Shown here: piece after piece, positions 25,763 through 39,849 of the stretch
Layout: every line of letters begins with the position of its first letter
How positions within the stretch are numbered: the stretch's first letter is position 1
Assembly: GCA_032718565.1 (NCBI GenBank)
Contig: JAVGVS010000308.1
Span: 62,001 to 126,000 of the forward strand
DNA length: 64,000 nucleotides
Source of the DNA: Distichodus sexfasciatus
Taxonomy: Eukaryota; Chordata; Actinopteri; Characiformes; Distichodontidae
Reading direction: 5' to 3'
The notes under the pieces: generated by a model
Database searches by the model: none
Told to the model about the DNA's origin: nothing
What the model saw: only the letters and a program-made list of their open reading frames with translations
Position numbers and translations under genes: made by a program

Positions 25763-26403
25763 GCGACCCTCCACGGCAAAACCAGTCGCTTGTCGCAAAT
25801 TTTCAAAATTGAGTTTTCATGAAAGGGCATAAATCAACCTTCAAAACGATTCCTATATGGAATGAATGGGACGACGTATGACTGAGATATCAACATTCAA
25901 AGGAGTCGGGTTTCTCCTGTCACGCCAAGTGAGAAACGGAGAAATCTGCCTTTGAAGTTGACTATCGCCGTAGCACTCACAGACGCTTGGTGCGGTCGCG
26001 GCTACGTTTGCATTTACGCTAGCCTACGCTGCATTCACAGTCACATGGATAGCCTACCTGCGTTAGGTTAACTGAACTCGGGAGACGAAGATGGATTCTG
26101 GAGAAATATCTTCACGTTAGTCAACCAGTGGATTTACCGTAAATATTGGAGTAGAGCGGTCAAAACAGAAACTTTTAACATTCTGCTGGAATTGAATTCC
26201 TCACCTCAAGAAAGTCACGTTTTTAGGATGGAAAGGGTAAGTTTTTCAGTCAAATTTATTCACAGCAGTACAGTATAGACCTTCCACTGTTTCAAAACAT
26301 TAAAAACAAAAAATCCAAAATTTTACCCCACGCAACATAAACGCTCGTTTTTTTCGGAAACGTCTGTTGCGACAAGTGACTGGTTTTGCCGCGCAGAGTC
26401 ACG
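25763..26403. mobile_element. 640 bp TIR element
   Basis: Ends cggcaaaaccagtcgcttgt and acaagtgactggttttgccg form inverted repeats with one mismatch over 20 bp, extending to about 35 bp with more mismatches. No transposase is seen. Confidence 0.7.
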
Positions 26404-26499
26404 TTTAGGTCTAAAATAACAGCCATTCCTCTATAATGCTTTATGCCGAAGTGGATAAAAATGTCAGAAATAGAAAGTACAGAAAATCTAAGGAGTAAA

Positions 26500-27085
26500 A
26501 GATGGGTCAAATGCAGAGGTCACCATTTGGTTGTGGTGGACTGTGTGCTGTGCTGTGGTGTGTTCACAATGACAAATAATCACTCACTTTCACTTTCTGA
26601 AGGTTGACAATAAAAATAAATACCTGACTACAGAGGCCTGACAATTCTGCTGAAGTACAGTAACAAAGTATTTACACTTTCTTACTTCCCACCTCTGGAC
26701 TCTGATAAGTATGTGACAAATGATTTATTGTCATTGTCAACACAGCACTGCACCACAATGAAATGTGACTTCTGCGTTTGACCAATTTGTGAAGGAGCAG
26801 TGGGCAGCTGACATGACCAGCACCCAGGGAGCAGTGCTTGGGCACAGTACCTTTCTCATAAATATCACAGTGGTACCTTTACCGGTCCGGGATTTAAGCC
26901 GGCAGCCCTCCGATCACTAGGCGAACAGGGTAACCGTCACACTACCAACTGTCCCACACACACTGACCGGCATCATTGGGTCTAAACCAGGCTTAGTGTC
27001 CAGCAGGTAAGAGTTTTGGGGTAGTTGATAGCGTAGCGGTTTAGGGAGTTCAAGTGGCAGACTGGGAAAAGGGATACCTGCAGGT
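26500..27085. mobile_element. Cluster of three SINE fragments
   Basis: 3' part at 26500-26599 (+), near-full copy at 26715-26957 (-), and tRNA-head fragment at 27012-27085 (+). Together they sit within 80 bp of the next fbxw4 exon's acceptor. Confidence 0.7.
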
Positions 27086-27164
27086 ACAGAAACATTTTTT
27101 ACTTCCTACCTCTGGTTCATCCTTGCTGCCAGATCAGCTCAAAGTTGTTTCCTCTCTTTAATAG

Positions 27165-27306
27165 AAAGTGTGTGATGGAGTGGGAAGAGCCGCACGATAA
27201 CGCACTTTACTGCATCAAAACCGACAAAAATCACATGATCGCCAGCGGATCCTCATACTACGGAGTCGTGCGCCTCTGGGACAAGAGACAAACTCGCTGT
27301 TTGCAG
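27165..27306 (+). CDS. fbxw4: fbxw4 exon encoding a WD repeat (second from last)
   Basis: A 142 bp exon in phase with the previous one. It encodes KCVMEWEEPHDNALYCIKTD followed by SSYYGVVRLWDKRQTRCLQ. Human FBXW4 has KCVMEWEEPHD and SSYYGVVRLWD at this point, as recalled. VRLWD is another WD-repeat end motif. The acceptor is ctctttaatag, and the exon ends on a codon boundary before donor gtagac. Confidence 0.96.
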
Positions 27307-27586
27307 GTAGACATCTGCGGGAGCGCGAATTGTTCCATTTTTTATTTGTTACTATTTATTTGTTTATTTTCGACCAAACGGATGGTAAAGCTTGAACCGT
27401 TAATTCGCAGAAAGCTGAAATGTTCAGAGTAATTAGGAATGGTGTGCATCTTGACATACAGTAGGCTGGAAAGTGTAGTGATCAGCCTGTCTAATATGGA
27501 CAATATGCAAAACTGACTTTTACAAACCCCTTCTAGATTGATTGGCTGATTAGAGGAAGTGAGGTGTCAATTGAATCTGCAGACTT

Positions 27587-27619
<33 letters not shown>

Positions 27620-27794
27620 TAGTAAAATATAATAATGAGAAATTTTCTCATTACAGTGACTGCTAACTTGAAATAAAGAGAAAGTTTCTTGTTTCTGTGA
27701 ATTACTGATTTTCTTTACTGGGTAGAAACAGGTTTTCATAGCAAGTTTACATCTTCGTTTGGCTGATCATTTTCCTTCATGATTACTGCTTTAG

Positions 27795-27929
27795 ATGTTC
27801 CAGCTGACCTCCAGCATCAGCAGCCCAGTTTACAGCCTGAGCTTCAACACCACTCACCTGTACGCTGCACTGGCCTCCGCCCTCTACGCCCTGGACTTTA
27901 GAACTTCAACGCACAGGCCGAGGAGATAG
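27795..27929 (+). CDS. fbxw4: fbxw4 terminal coding exon with stop
   Basis: The acceptor is actgctttag. The exon encodes MFQLTSSISSPVYSLSFNTT, then HLYAALASALYALDF, and ends in a short basic tail THRPRR before TAG at 27927-27929. This matches the human C-terminus, where a PLTS..LSSPVYCL segment is followed by HLYAALSYNLHVLDF. The fish tail is a few residues longer. It forms the last blade of the WD propeller. Confidence 0.93.
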   Translation: MFQLTSSISSPVYSLSFNTTHLYAALASALYALDFRTSTHRPRR

Positions 27930-27985
27930 AACACACACACACACATATGAGTAGTTGAGTAATAAAACAACTATTATTTTCTCTT
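27930..27985 (+). promoter_or_regulatory. fbxw4: fbxw4 3' UTR end with polyadenylation signal
   Basis: A canonical AATAAA at 27961-27966 lies only 32 bp after the stop codon and is followed by a T-rich stretch. A second AATAAA lies near 28006. The 3' UTR implied is very short. The upstream cacacacac run is part of it. Confidence 0.6.
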
Positions 27986-28282
27986 TTCAGTAAGGTCTTG
28001 CTTTTTAAAATAAAGTAGAGCTATTTAAAATGCATTTTAATAGCTGTGCAGGATTAAATAAGACCGTGGAAAAAGCTGCAGGGTTAAAACAGAGACGGCG
28101 TTAACGGCATATACCTGGATCAGGGTTGTGGTTTCGGGTTTTCCTCCTCTCAAGCTTGGACTCGAGTTTCCTACGAGGCACCTGCCTTATGTGCCTGGAA
28201 GTCTGTTTTTGGAATGTTGCAAACTTTGACTGGCTGAAAAAGATGTGTTGAGAGCTCGAATCGAAGTCAACTTCATTATTTT

Positions 28283-28500
28283 AAGGTTCTTAAAGCCGTT
28301 TCACCTCTCATCCAAAAGGCGTCTTCAGTGGGACTGAAAAAGCTGATGGAGAGTCCCTTGAAAGTGGTCGTTGACCCGCCCCGTCCTCCAGTGGGTGGCT
28401 GGGGTCACACAGAGATTTTTAGAACTGAAGAAGCCTTTCGGATGAGAGGTGAAACGTATTCAAGAAGTCCGGTCGCCTTCGATTCTCTCAAGATTACCTC
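28283..28500. repeat. Palindromic teleost repeat
   Basis: 28283-28325 (gtttcacctctcatccaaaa) and 28418-28475 (ggatgagaggtgaaacg) are inverted about 100 bp apart. The motif 'gaagaagccttt.ggatgagaggtgaaacg' is abundant in fish genomes. I do not assign a class. Confidence 0.6.
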
Positions 28501-29628
28501 GTCCCGGACGACTGTGAATCTGTACGGACAATAGACAGCATTTTCTTTTGCTAACCAGCTGAGACATCAGCTGGGCACTTCAAGAATCCAGGCAAAAAAA
28601 GAATACTTTTCACCCAGTGTGGCCTTGGATTGGCATCGAAGACGCATTTTGGTGTCTCCGGCTTACCGAGAGGGGATCTTCGGGAGCAGAGTTCGCGACC
28701 CCTTGTGGCCCGAATCCTAACAGACTTAACACATTGCCAGCGAGCTGCGGGACGTCTAAAACAAACACTGCTCAGAGCTGCCAGATCGCACTGTGGGGAT
28801 TTATGCTGAAACACATACATTAAGATTTCTCCCTATTGTTTTTTCAAATGTATATTTTTGCAGTCAGTTTGGCACGTTGAATTTGGCTTTGTGTGTGCAT
28901 TATTTTGTGTTTTTTTGGTCATGATCATGTCATTACATTGTGAAGTTTTCTTCTGTGTCTTTATTCTAGGTCCATACCACTTTAGAACACAATCACAATG
29001 TTTGACATAAAGATTGTGGTCCAAGACACAGTGAAGTATCGCTTCAGGTCCAGGGACTCATAGTGTCGGGACAGTATTGAGTCTTTCCATGATTCTGACT
29101 TCAGACACAACAATCAAATGTTTCTTTTAAAAAAATCTAAAATCGGACTGCCCAATGTTGCCCATGTTTTTTAAGAGAGAACATTATTTGATATGCAAAA
29201 GCTGAAACGAGCTGAAATGTCACAGACCAGAATTTTATTTATTTAATAAAGTTTCTGGACAACACTATTTCGTTAACCTTGTCTCCTGCTGCTCCTGCAT
29301 GTGTCTTTTGGTTTGTAATGTAAATTGTGCAACTTGAAATATTGTATGGCTTCAAGCACTTTGGAGGTAAAGACTCCTTTGCACCACAGCACGCTCTTGG
29401 CAGCTGCAAGATTGAGTCGGAGGATGAAGTCAGCTTTGGTCAAAAACCTGTGGCTGTATTTTTCAAAATGTACGACTCTGGAAGGCGAAACGAACAGAAC
29501 TGACATATTTGAGTGTAACTGATGCAGCCAAAATCAAAACGCTCTCTACCTCCAAAAATATCATTGGAACCCTGTTGCGATTGGACATTAACGTTGTTAA
29601 AAATATAGATTTTCATATTACTTATGCC

Positions 29629-30174
29629 TAGGGTTGCACAACGATATCGGCCCATAATTCTTTTTTTTATGTCATCGGCTTTGGACTGATGCTTACATTT
29701 ACCCGATATTTTATGATATTTTATATAGCAAAATCTCTTGTCTCGCGCTCAACTCTGCCTGCATGTGTGGAAAAATTGCACGTTTGCCTCTCTTATATAT
29801 AAGGTACTCTTATCATACTTTTCTATGGGGTAGTATGCATCACAGGAAATAGCAGAGGTTGTAGCTCAACGACTCTATATACACTAGGTAGTGCACGTGG
29901 ACACATAGGGCGGGAAGTGACTTTTTCTTAAAATGTGTGCACTATGCTCAGAAATGTCAGAACTATGGTATTATTCTTGTGGCAAAATTTCGAGCGCACA
30001 GTAGAACTTTGGCGCTTCATATCTTTACGTATCTTTAATATCTTTACGTGCTCAACTCTGCTCACGCTCGACTCTGCCTTCCTCATTTATCAGCATCGGT
30101 ATCAGCCTCAGCAGATAAAACCATGAAAAATGTCAGATATCAATATCGTCCAATAATTCTCATATTGTGCCCTA
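29629..30174. mobile_element. TIR element with hAT-like ends
   Basis: Starts tagggttgcacaacgatatc and ends ccaataattctcatattgtgccctac. The inner words cggcccataattc and gtccaataattc echo each other. The interior shares jtgcgctcaac/ctctgcct words with family B (for example ctcaactctgcct). Confidence 0.55.
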
Positions 30175-31368
30175 CTTGTTTTATTCATCCTGCAGCACAA
30201 TTATTAAGTATTACTGGATGAAACAGTTTGCATGTAGTTACTTTTTCTCGGCAGCTTGTCGTGTAGCTAACTACTATATTAACACAGGAAGTTGTCCATA
30301 CGTATCTCGTCGCTTGAAAAACTATCATACCAATACAGCTTCCCCAACACATGCTGCTTCAAACAGAGTTAAGAAACTACACGGCAGCTAAGCAACTTAG
30401 TTAGTAACCTGCGGAAGGTTTGTCAGATTATAATAAGCTCCTGCATCTGGAAGGAGAATCCTGTTTTAGGATTTTGTTGCTAAGAGAATCTGTGCACACT
30501 CAGGTTTTTACCAGCTGTGGGTGGCCGCGGCGTTCACGGTGGTCATGACGTACTGCGCAGACGTCTCCCCGAGGGAGAGAACAAGAAGGTAAAAAGTGAG
30601 CGGGACGACAGTCGTCATGCTTTTAAATGTGATGTTTTTCAGTAAAGGAGTGAATGACCATCTAGAGGCGGTGAGCCGGAGACCTGCACTGACACGGTTA
30701 ATCCAGACAAACGTCCCAAAACAAACCTCTCCTCGCTCTGATGTTAAAGCTTGACGGATTTGACTGTGACAGAGGATCACGTAGTAAAGGTGTTGGCCTT
30801 TAACACTCCAGACAGATCTCTGTTCTTACAAAGAGTTCTGGAGGGAAAAGCAAAACAAAGAGGCGAGTGGTAATTGAAGAAACGTCATTGTGTGGACATT
30901 GATCAGACATAACATGATGACCGCTGACAGGTTAGATGAGTAACGCTCATTCACAAAATAAATACACACGATTGTAACTGTAGTTTTCTCCACTTTGCTC
31001 CTGTTACAATATTTGCACATATTATTGAACTCCTCACATAATGAAATTGTGCATCTTTTTCCAGCTTCTGGTTTAGAATTTATAAAGTCCCGTCAGCGTC
31101 CCAACATATCGTTCCACGTGCTGCTAAGAGGAAATTTGTTCGTAAAACACACTTCCGCAGTTTTTACCAAGATTCTGACGTTCATCATGGTTTACTCATT
31201 TGAGGTTTGTTGATTTGAGATTTTAAGTCTGAGAATACATTGAGTGCACAAATAATCACTGGCTCACTTTGTTCATACAACCCAGTTTTCACAAAGATGA
31301 TAACGTCCACAAATGTTTTCTTATATAAGATTTATTTCTTGATAAGACCAAAATGTCCAGTTAGTAGT

Positions 31369-31615
31369 GGGGGCAGTAGGTAGCGTAGCGGTTTAGAGAG
31401 TTGACCCTGTGATCGGAAGATTGCTGGTTCAAGTTCCTGACTGGTTAAGGTACCGACTGACTGAGTGAGGTACCGGCCCAAAGCAGTGCTCCCCGGGTGT
31501 TGCCAAAAAAAAAACTACCCACTGCTCCTTTACAGATCGAATGCAGGGTTCACATTTGGTTGTGGTGCACTGTGTGCTGTGCTGTGTTCACAATGACAAA
31601 TAATTACACATGAAT
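31369..31615 (+). mobile_element. tRNA-derived SINE, copy 5
   Basis: Near-complete copy: gggcagtaggtagcgtagcg head with A-box-like start, ggttcaagttcc B box, and tail gtgttcacaatgacaaataa. Confidence 0.8.
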
Positions 31616-32357
31616 CACTAAAGTAATCTACAATAGCGAAAGAACACTCTTACACACATCTTATTTTGCGCCTGTTTGTGTAAAACGTTAGCATATTGGG
31701 TTTTCTTCTATAATATTATACTATTTACATAACTTTACTAAGAATAATTTAGGAAAATGAACGAGGCCCTTGTTCTTATCGTCACTGTGTTAAATATTCT
31801 CCAGACGGTAATGTCAAGGGTGCTGAGAACATCCCCAGCACTGAATTTATGGAGTACAATAGAATAAATTAGATCATTTTCAGTGTTGGACAATCCATTA
31901 GCTGATTTTGTCACGGAGGATAAAAGGAATGCCTACACCTCCGTGCAGAGATTGTACAGTCATGCAGGAAATATGGTCCCTCGGGAGCAGAAACGGTGGA
32001 CAGTTAAATAAATAATTACCACTGCTTTTGGGAAATGGGCACTGGAGCATAGCGAGAGATGACATGCTTTTGTGATGTATTATAGTGCATATTTTCCTGA
32101 TATTTTAATATAGATTAAATATGGTCATTTTAGTCCATTTAAGAGGAGCAAATTAGATTTTTGTTTACTTTTCGTACCATAAGGGATAACTGTAGTTTGT
32201 AAAATTGTGAAAATTTGGTTCTTATTCCAGTATAGATTTATGAAGACTCGTGATGCCAATTTGTTGTTCCTCAAAGGCTTCCGAGATGCCGTTTAGGCTG
32301 ATCACAAGTAAAATAGCTCCTTGTGGACCTGGTTGAGGTGTAGAACAGCTAAAAGTA

Positions 32358-32690
32358 GGGGTGTAATGATGCATCAGGCTACATCAGTACATGGATTCAA
32401 AGATCAACACGCCCATAGCATCAATCCAAAAATAAAAACATCGATCAGACACTGTGCATATTGTAATATCACTTTATGTTGAACAGCAGGTTTATTTTTT
32501 ATTAAAAGAGATTATTTCTCATTTAAATGTCTTGTTGATATTTTAGTTGCTTTTTGTGATTTGATTTAAATGGAAAGCATTGTGGTCAGTTGGTATATGA
32601 TATTGTCTTTCTGATATCGCCACACGTCGTATCGTTGTCCATTGAATCAATATATCGTCTCATAATGAAACTTGTGATTTACACCTCTAC
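32358..32690. mobile_element. TIR element, taggggtgtaa family
   Basis: Begins taggggtgtaatgatgcatc and ends gtgatttacacctctac. It shares interior words (gcatcactttata..gaacag..ggt) with the mosaic element at 45535-46280 and ends with 55324-56318. Confidence 0.65.
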
Positions 32691-35600
32691 CTAAACCCGT
32701 CTATATTCCTGAAGGGCAACACCTCTCTTTGTGGGTGTTTTTTTGCAGTAAATCCTCTTTCCTTTCTGCTCTCACCTTTACGCGTTCTCCTTTACACCTA
32801 CACTAACCGCTCAACCACAGTTGCCCTTCTGACCCTTCCGACCACTTTCCTTTCCTGTCCTATCTCACTTATCCGTATTTCTATCACCTGTAACCTTTGT
32901 GGTAAGACCACAGTGTAAGAGCTGAATCAGCCTTTTGTTCGAGATAAAATGACGCTAATGGCAAAGGGGCACTATTTCTTTTCTTTACAGTGTATACGAC
33001 CCAAATGGCATGTTAAAGCACCTCGTTTAAAATGACAGTCTGCTCTTCTGGCTCCAGTTGTTTTTGTTTCCGTATTAGAGGACTCTGATCTGTCCTGTGA
33101 TTTTATTATTCTGAGCAATATTCATTCAGCGTAAATGGAAAAAATGTCTCCGTGCCACACTCAGGTGAACGATTTAAAGAATTGGTATCTGCAGTCTACA
33201 ATTTCTTCTTCTTTTACTTCTTGCTCTTCCCACTTTTTGTCTTTAACTCCTTCCGGTTTCCTTTTTTTTTTGTCATAAAGACAATTCGTGGCTTCAAATT
33301 TTTCATTGAAGGGAGCCTGGCTATTGCTTTTCTTTTCAGTAGCTACAACTACAACCCTCTTTTTTGTTTATTTTTACAGTATAAGGGGTGTTGAAAGTAA
33401 TCACATAATAGATGCAATGCCATGTAGACGTGGACGATTCTGCATCGATGCAATGGCAGACTATAATCGATTATAATGAGGGTTTTCAACCAGTGGTCCG
33501 CTGCTCCCTAGAGGTCCTCAGGGAATTGCAGGTGGTCTGTGACATGCCGTTCCATTTCACTACTGAAATCACTTTTGAAATATTATTCATTTTTCAAAAC
33601 ATTTCCAGATGATTTGGGCATCTTCCTCTTTATGAATAATTAATTTACTGCAAATATGTAAAGTAATACAAAAATACTCCCCAAACAATTAAGACTGCTT
33701 AGTCTGAGTGGTCGTGCCTGGGACAGAAGCAGAAGCAGCAAACCCCTGAATTATATCATAATGACATTGCTTGGTCATTTTCTGGCTACGGCATAAAAAT
33801 GAAAAAGAACTGTGTGCAATGTGAAGTAATATCGAATTGAATCATTAACCTAATAATCGTAATCCAATGATGAGACCAGGGAAGGTTAACATCTCTAACA
33901 GTCATACCTCAGATTATGTTGTTTCGACTTGTCTTTTTCAAAGTTATGTCGCTAATTCTTAAAAAATATCTATTAATAATAATAACTCTATAAAAATCAC
34001 TCAGGGTCATTTTGTTCATTTAAAAACTTGCATAAAAATGTAAACAACAAGCCAATATATACACCAATAAATGAAATGTTTAATACATATAAAACTGTAA
34101 AATGTATGTACAGCTAGTCTCCAACTTATGATAATGTTTTCCAATGACACAATTAAAACTTGAAAATAAGTCGAGACATTGGGCTTTAGAACACTTTAAC
34201 ACTGAGACAACCGAACTCGATCGCTGGCGAGAGGCAGGAGATCCCGGCATCCCGTCAGCGTCCCTGTGTATCGTACCACATACGCTGCTACATTTCCTTT
34301 ATCTTAAAACTTAAAACATGAAATATGAGCACATTACTGAATGACTTCTGTGTGACGGCACCATTAAAGACGGTGTGATATGTTTACGGGGGTCGACTTT
34401 TAAGAGGTTTTTACGGAAATCATTGTTCGACTTAAGACCTGGATGTTCTGAAACCAGTTAACAGTGTAAGGTGGGGTATTACTGTACTTCCCTATTTTGA
34501 CCACCATTAAGTCTGTTATTTGTATTTTGTCCTCAGGGGGGCGTCTCCATTAAGGAGAACTGTGCTATTACTTTTCCTGTGGTTAGCCAGTTCCTGATAT
34601 GAGTTTAACATTAATTCCTCATTCAACTGTAATCAGTAGAATAATCATCTATAAACATAACGTTTTCATTTTTAACTAGTTCACCTTTTTTAGCCCTTTT
34701 TAAATATTTTTAGCACACAGCGATAGCAGGAGTTGCCTGTGCAGTTAAACACACACCCTCTCACAAGGTCAATTCCAAGAGTCCTTCAGGGAATTGTGGG
34801 TAAGTGATGGAAATGGAGAATATTGTCGTGGGGGATTCTGAGCTGGGGGCACCTTGTGAAAAGTGAGCCTTTGAGAATTAATGACACATTAATTACTGAC
34901 ATATTACTCATTCATGTAGTCATTAGTTTTGCTTTAAACTATCAGTAAAAAAAAACAAAACAATGAAGTTTGTCACCAGGATGGTTTTCTAAAAAGAGAT
35001 TAATTGGAGGAGCAACATTGTGTGTCACCTCTGAATGTTCAAACTTAGTTAATTATTGAACATTCAACATTCTTAAAGGTACAGAAATGTGGCATTTAAG
35101 AAACGTGTGTGATTTTAAGGGGACTATTGCAAAATTTGTACATTAGAGAACATCACTCTACCTCTCATTGAAAGTAAACTTTGTAATCTCAAATCGGAGC
35201 TAGTTATTGGGTCTTATTCTCCAACTGATCCTAAGAAGAAATTTGTTCCTAAAACACAGTTTTCTGACATTATTTTCTTATTTTTACCAATATTTTCTTA
35301 AGTAGGATTTGTTTCTAGGTAAGAGAAGAATCTACAACAAATTTTCCCAATTTTTCCTGTTTGTGCAAAGCACAAACTGAGTTTTCTTAAATTCCACAGT
35401 TGTATAATTTTAATGTTTAAACTTTTGTAGGAACAGATTTAAGAAAATAATGGTGAATGAGGTCCATTGTGAGCAACATGTTATAAAAATGCTCATAATC
35501 CCAGAGAAACCAGGAAACTTTTAAATCATTCGTTAATTCAATATAAACAGAGCAGCTCTTGGCGTTTCTAAAGCGAGAGAAAGCGCCTTGCACTGAAGAT

Positions 35601-38583
35601 TCTAAAATACATTTTGATCTCATTTGTTTTAATTCGTAGCTCTGCTTGTTTTGTTTGTTTGTAAAGCATCTGTTCCTGGGTTGGACACGTGCTCCAGTCT
35701 CACAACAGCGTTAAAAGTAAAGAGGGCGAACCGCTGAGGACGACCTGAGCAGAGACCGCTGCATAAATTTAGACGTAAAAAATACAATGTGAGGAAAGTA
35801 ATGATGCATCTGGTGAGCGGCCTGGTCTGCCTCTTCAAACCTTTAATTAGAGAGAGATTCTTCCGCCAGATGTAGGAAGAATAGTGGGAAGCTACTGGGC
35901 GGACAGACCAAAGTATTCAGCAGGTGAAACACTATCCTCCGTGTTATAGCTCAAAAGGGTGGGAACGCAGCGAGCAGGCCACTTGTGATCCAGTTATATT
36001 TGGAATAAAGGATTTAAAAAGAGTAAAAGAGCAGACAAATTTTTAAAAGAGAGAAAACTAGAAACTGTGACAAGCTTTAATAAATGCTCTCGCTACAGAA
36101 GCTGGAAACCAGAGAAAGATGTACCTCTGTTTTTTCACACGTTATTCACCTGCATTCACCTGTACTTTTCCTCGGTCACAAAGAGCCGCAGTGTAACATG
36201 AGCATAAGTTAAGAGTTAGACCGTGTTTTGCTTGGCCAAGTTCACTGGACTTAAATGGAATCAAGGACTTCCTTTTGAGAGCAGGTGACCCCTGTTTCCT
36301 ACAGCCTGATGCCTTTCCCGAGCTGCATTAGCTTGTGGTCAAGTATCAGGTGTCAGAGCGGCTAATCACACAAACCAGCCATAGGCCTCAGTTCGCTCAA
36401 GCGTCTCGCAAGACCTGCTGGTAATTTTGCACCAACAGTGCCACCTAAAGGTCATAGGAAACACTTGCACAACTTCCCAAAAGGCCTGCAAATGCACAGG
36501 CAAGCCTTTAGCATCCTTTCAGTTTCTCCAAGATTACACTGCAAATGCCTTTAACGCTCACTTATTGTTAGTCACTGTGGTTGGAAGTTGAAATGTAGAC
36601 GTTACATGTTCACTGTTGATATAAATACATTGTAATAATATATGTAAACTTGTTCATTTTAGGCTGTCACGTTGTTTTATGTTCCTGTTTATTTGTCTAT
36701 TATCATTAATTTACTCTGAATAATATTTATAAGTCTGCAACTGTTGCAATAAATTACTTTTTGTTTTATTTTCCAGGCAAAATGTAAAGAAATGAGGGGT
36801 GAAATCTCTCTCTCCATTTATTTGTCTATATGTCAATGTACGATAGATACCTAGATAGATAAATGAAGAGAGAAGATATTAGCTGTAAAATAAGAGATAA
36901 AATATATAGAATGATTCAAATTTTATGTCATTAACATGATAAAATTGGAGATGTGGCCTATACACAACTATAGAGAATATATAAGAGAATATATAATGAT
37001 AAAATGATAAAATCAGAATGTATTTCATCCATAAAATCTAAAATATTTACAGTGACATTTAAAGATCTTGATTTGCAAGCAGGCACTGTGTGGACAGAAT
37101 GAGAAGCAAGTGAGTTTGATCTGTCGCTCGGACTCCTCTCTCTCTTTTGTGGCCTGAATTATAATAGGGTTGAATCGGAGGGTAGAGAGGTGGGGTCAGC
37201 TCGAGCCCTCCGTGGCTTCCCGCCTCCCAACCTCCTCTGTGCTGTGGGAGAGAGAGAGCCGAGCTGTCAGTCATCTGCCGACGCCGGACCTGAAGAATAC
37301 GGGCCTTTCATACGGACCTCCAGCGTTTCTCTTCACGGAATCCCACCAGCGCTCGCTGAAAGGCCCCCTTTACCCAAAGGAGGGGGAGAAAAAAAGCAAA
37401 TTTGAAGAAACTCGAGCCTACTTTGCAAATCAGTCAGTAGATACCTGATTGTCACTCCAAGAGTCGGGGACTAATCCTATTGTTTTTTCTATAGGATTAC
37501 TTGCGCCGGGTCCCACTCCCCCTTTGGCACTGTGTGGGAGAATAGACAGATTAAGGGGATTAGCTTGTATCCTCCTAACTTGTCAAGCCGGGATGTTAGA
37601 AACCATTGACTTCTCTGTTCTGAATGAGAGAAGTGCCTAAAAAAAGGAAGAAATGAAAGGCACTGAACAAGAAAAATTCCTGAAAGAACAATGTGACTTG
37701 TTTGCTTTTGTTCCCTTTGACTTGGCGAAAGGTTCAAAGGGCCTCACCTAAGGAGCAATAGCCCAGAGATGGAAAGAATGATACAGTGAAGGGAGAAAAA
37801 AGGTTTGGAGAGTTTACTCCCGTGTCCAACATTTTTAGACCCAAACAAAAATTAAACAGTAAGGGTATAATGTGCAAAGTATCACCTTAATTTTTTTACT
37901 TCAGAAAAAGCCAAGGTAGAGCAGTGCCATTTTGGCTTTTGACCCCCCCAATTCCAGGTTAGCATAAGCAGTGGGACAGGTGTTTTAGATGTTCCTTTAA
38001 TTATATACTAACAGGAGCCATGAATTTGGTTGTTTGCAGGATTTGGAATTTTCCTTTTTCATCCGGTTTTGATCACCAGTATCCAATGCATGTCAAACCA
38101 GCCGGAGTTTCCTGACTTATATTTTAGTAAAAACATCTTAAAGCCTTTCATGAATAATGACATTGAATATGCAATATGAATTAATCAACAACAACATAAT
38201 GGAATATATTACACAGCAGCAGGCTTTGATTCAACATTGCTCTTCAGGCTACTTAAGGTGTTATACTAAAAATTTGCAGTAAATAAATTACAAGTAAATA
38301 AATAGCAAAATTAAGGCCTACAGAAACTGAACCGAAGCGGCCGTTTGACCTGCTGAAATCAGACAAGCGTTTCACACGTATTATGGCCAAAACGGAGATA
38401 CTCAGGAGCAGGTTCCAGCCTCAGGATATAAGACTTCTCAACCAAGACATTCTAAAACAGATTTTAACCTTTTTCATGACATAGACTTAACTCCCCATAC
38501 AACTCTATCAAACTGCCACACATCAGTTTGTCCATCACACAATACAATTACACACTGAACTTCTTGAATTGAGTGAGTGAGTG

Positions 38584-38816
38584 AGTGAGTGATTATTTGT
38601 CATTGTGAACACACCACAGCACCACAACGAAATGTGTCCTCTGCATTTAACCCATCCGTGAAGGAGCAGTGGGCAGCTGACATGGGCAGCGCCCGGGGAG
38701 CAGTGCTTGGGGACGGTACCTTGCTCATGAGTACCTCAGTGGTAACTTTACCGGCACTGGATTCGAACCTGCGACCTTCAGATCACGGGGCAAACACTCT
38801 ACCGTTACGCCACCAG
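38584..38816 (-). mobile_element. tRNA-derived SINE, copy 6
   Basis: Full reverse copy preceded by a (gagt)n tract. The minus-strand B box (ggttcgaatcc) is perfect and A-box-like tggcgtaacgg is present, so this is one of the least diverged copies. Confidence 0.85.
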
Positions 38817-38897
38817 CGTACAGGTTTAACATGCGCACTTGCAAATTTATAGAAATTATTTTCCATTATAAAGTTTATTCTTAGGGATACCTTTTAT

Positions 38898-39243
<346 letters not shown>

Positions 39244-39849
39244 ACAAAGATTATACCTTTGTTTACCTAAACAAATATATATTATACCTTTTATACATAA
39301 ACATGCTGCCTAAAGCAAATAGCAATTAGAGAATTTTTCATTTAAATAAGTGTAAGATAAAAAAACAAAGTTGATAAATAAAAAGAAACATTAATAACAA
39401 ATACAAAAGATAATTAAGTAATTAACATGTTTTAGGTTAGCTTTTTCTTTAACTGTATTTAATATATTTATTTAATCCTAGTCAAGTTTACAATACAATT
39501 ACGCACTAAACCTTTTAATAACATACATAATTACTATAGACATTGAGCATAATTGTAATGTTAGGGATATACTTTTTCTATATATATTTATGATTTTATA
39601 ATAGTTTTTATAATAGTTTTTTTTAGTTTATAATAGTTTTATTTAACTTTATTTCAGTGATTTGTTTAATCCTTTTTTAAAATGTGTATGTCGCAAATCC
39701 CGTATCTTCTTACCTCATGTAGACTCATCAAATTCTATGATTCTGAAACTCGAAATGGACAGAATTTACACATTTGCGTGTAACTTATGCCTCGAATCCT
39801 TTATTGAAATATTATTGATTTAACATACAGTAATTACAAGTTAGTTATT

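Larger units (their letters stand above)
21413..27164 (+). other. fbxw4: fbxw4 intron, 5.75 kb
   Basis: No exon seen. It holds a MITE at 21809-22182, a hAT-like element with a BED-finger remnant at about 22660-23580, SINE fragments at 23634-23800, 26500-26599, 26715-26957 (-) and 27012-27085, and (CA)n at 23868-23900. A CpG-rich patch lies at 24100-24240, a foldback structure at 24644-24878 and a 640 bp TIR element at 25763-26403. Confidence 0.7.

Noticed and set aside
28418..28475. Hammerhead ribozyme in ggatgagaggtgaaacg
   Set aside because: The core should read CTGATGA-stem-GAAA. Here the first bases do not match and no closing stem II is visible, so it is the common palindromic fish repeat.
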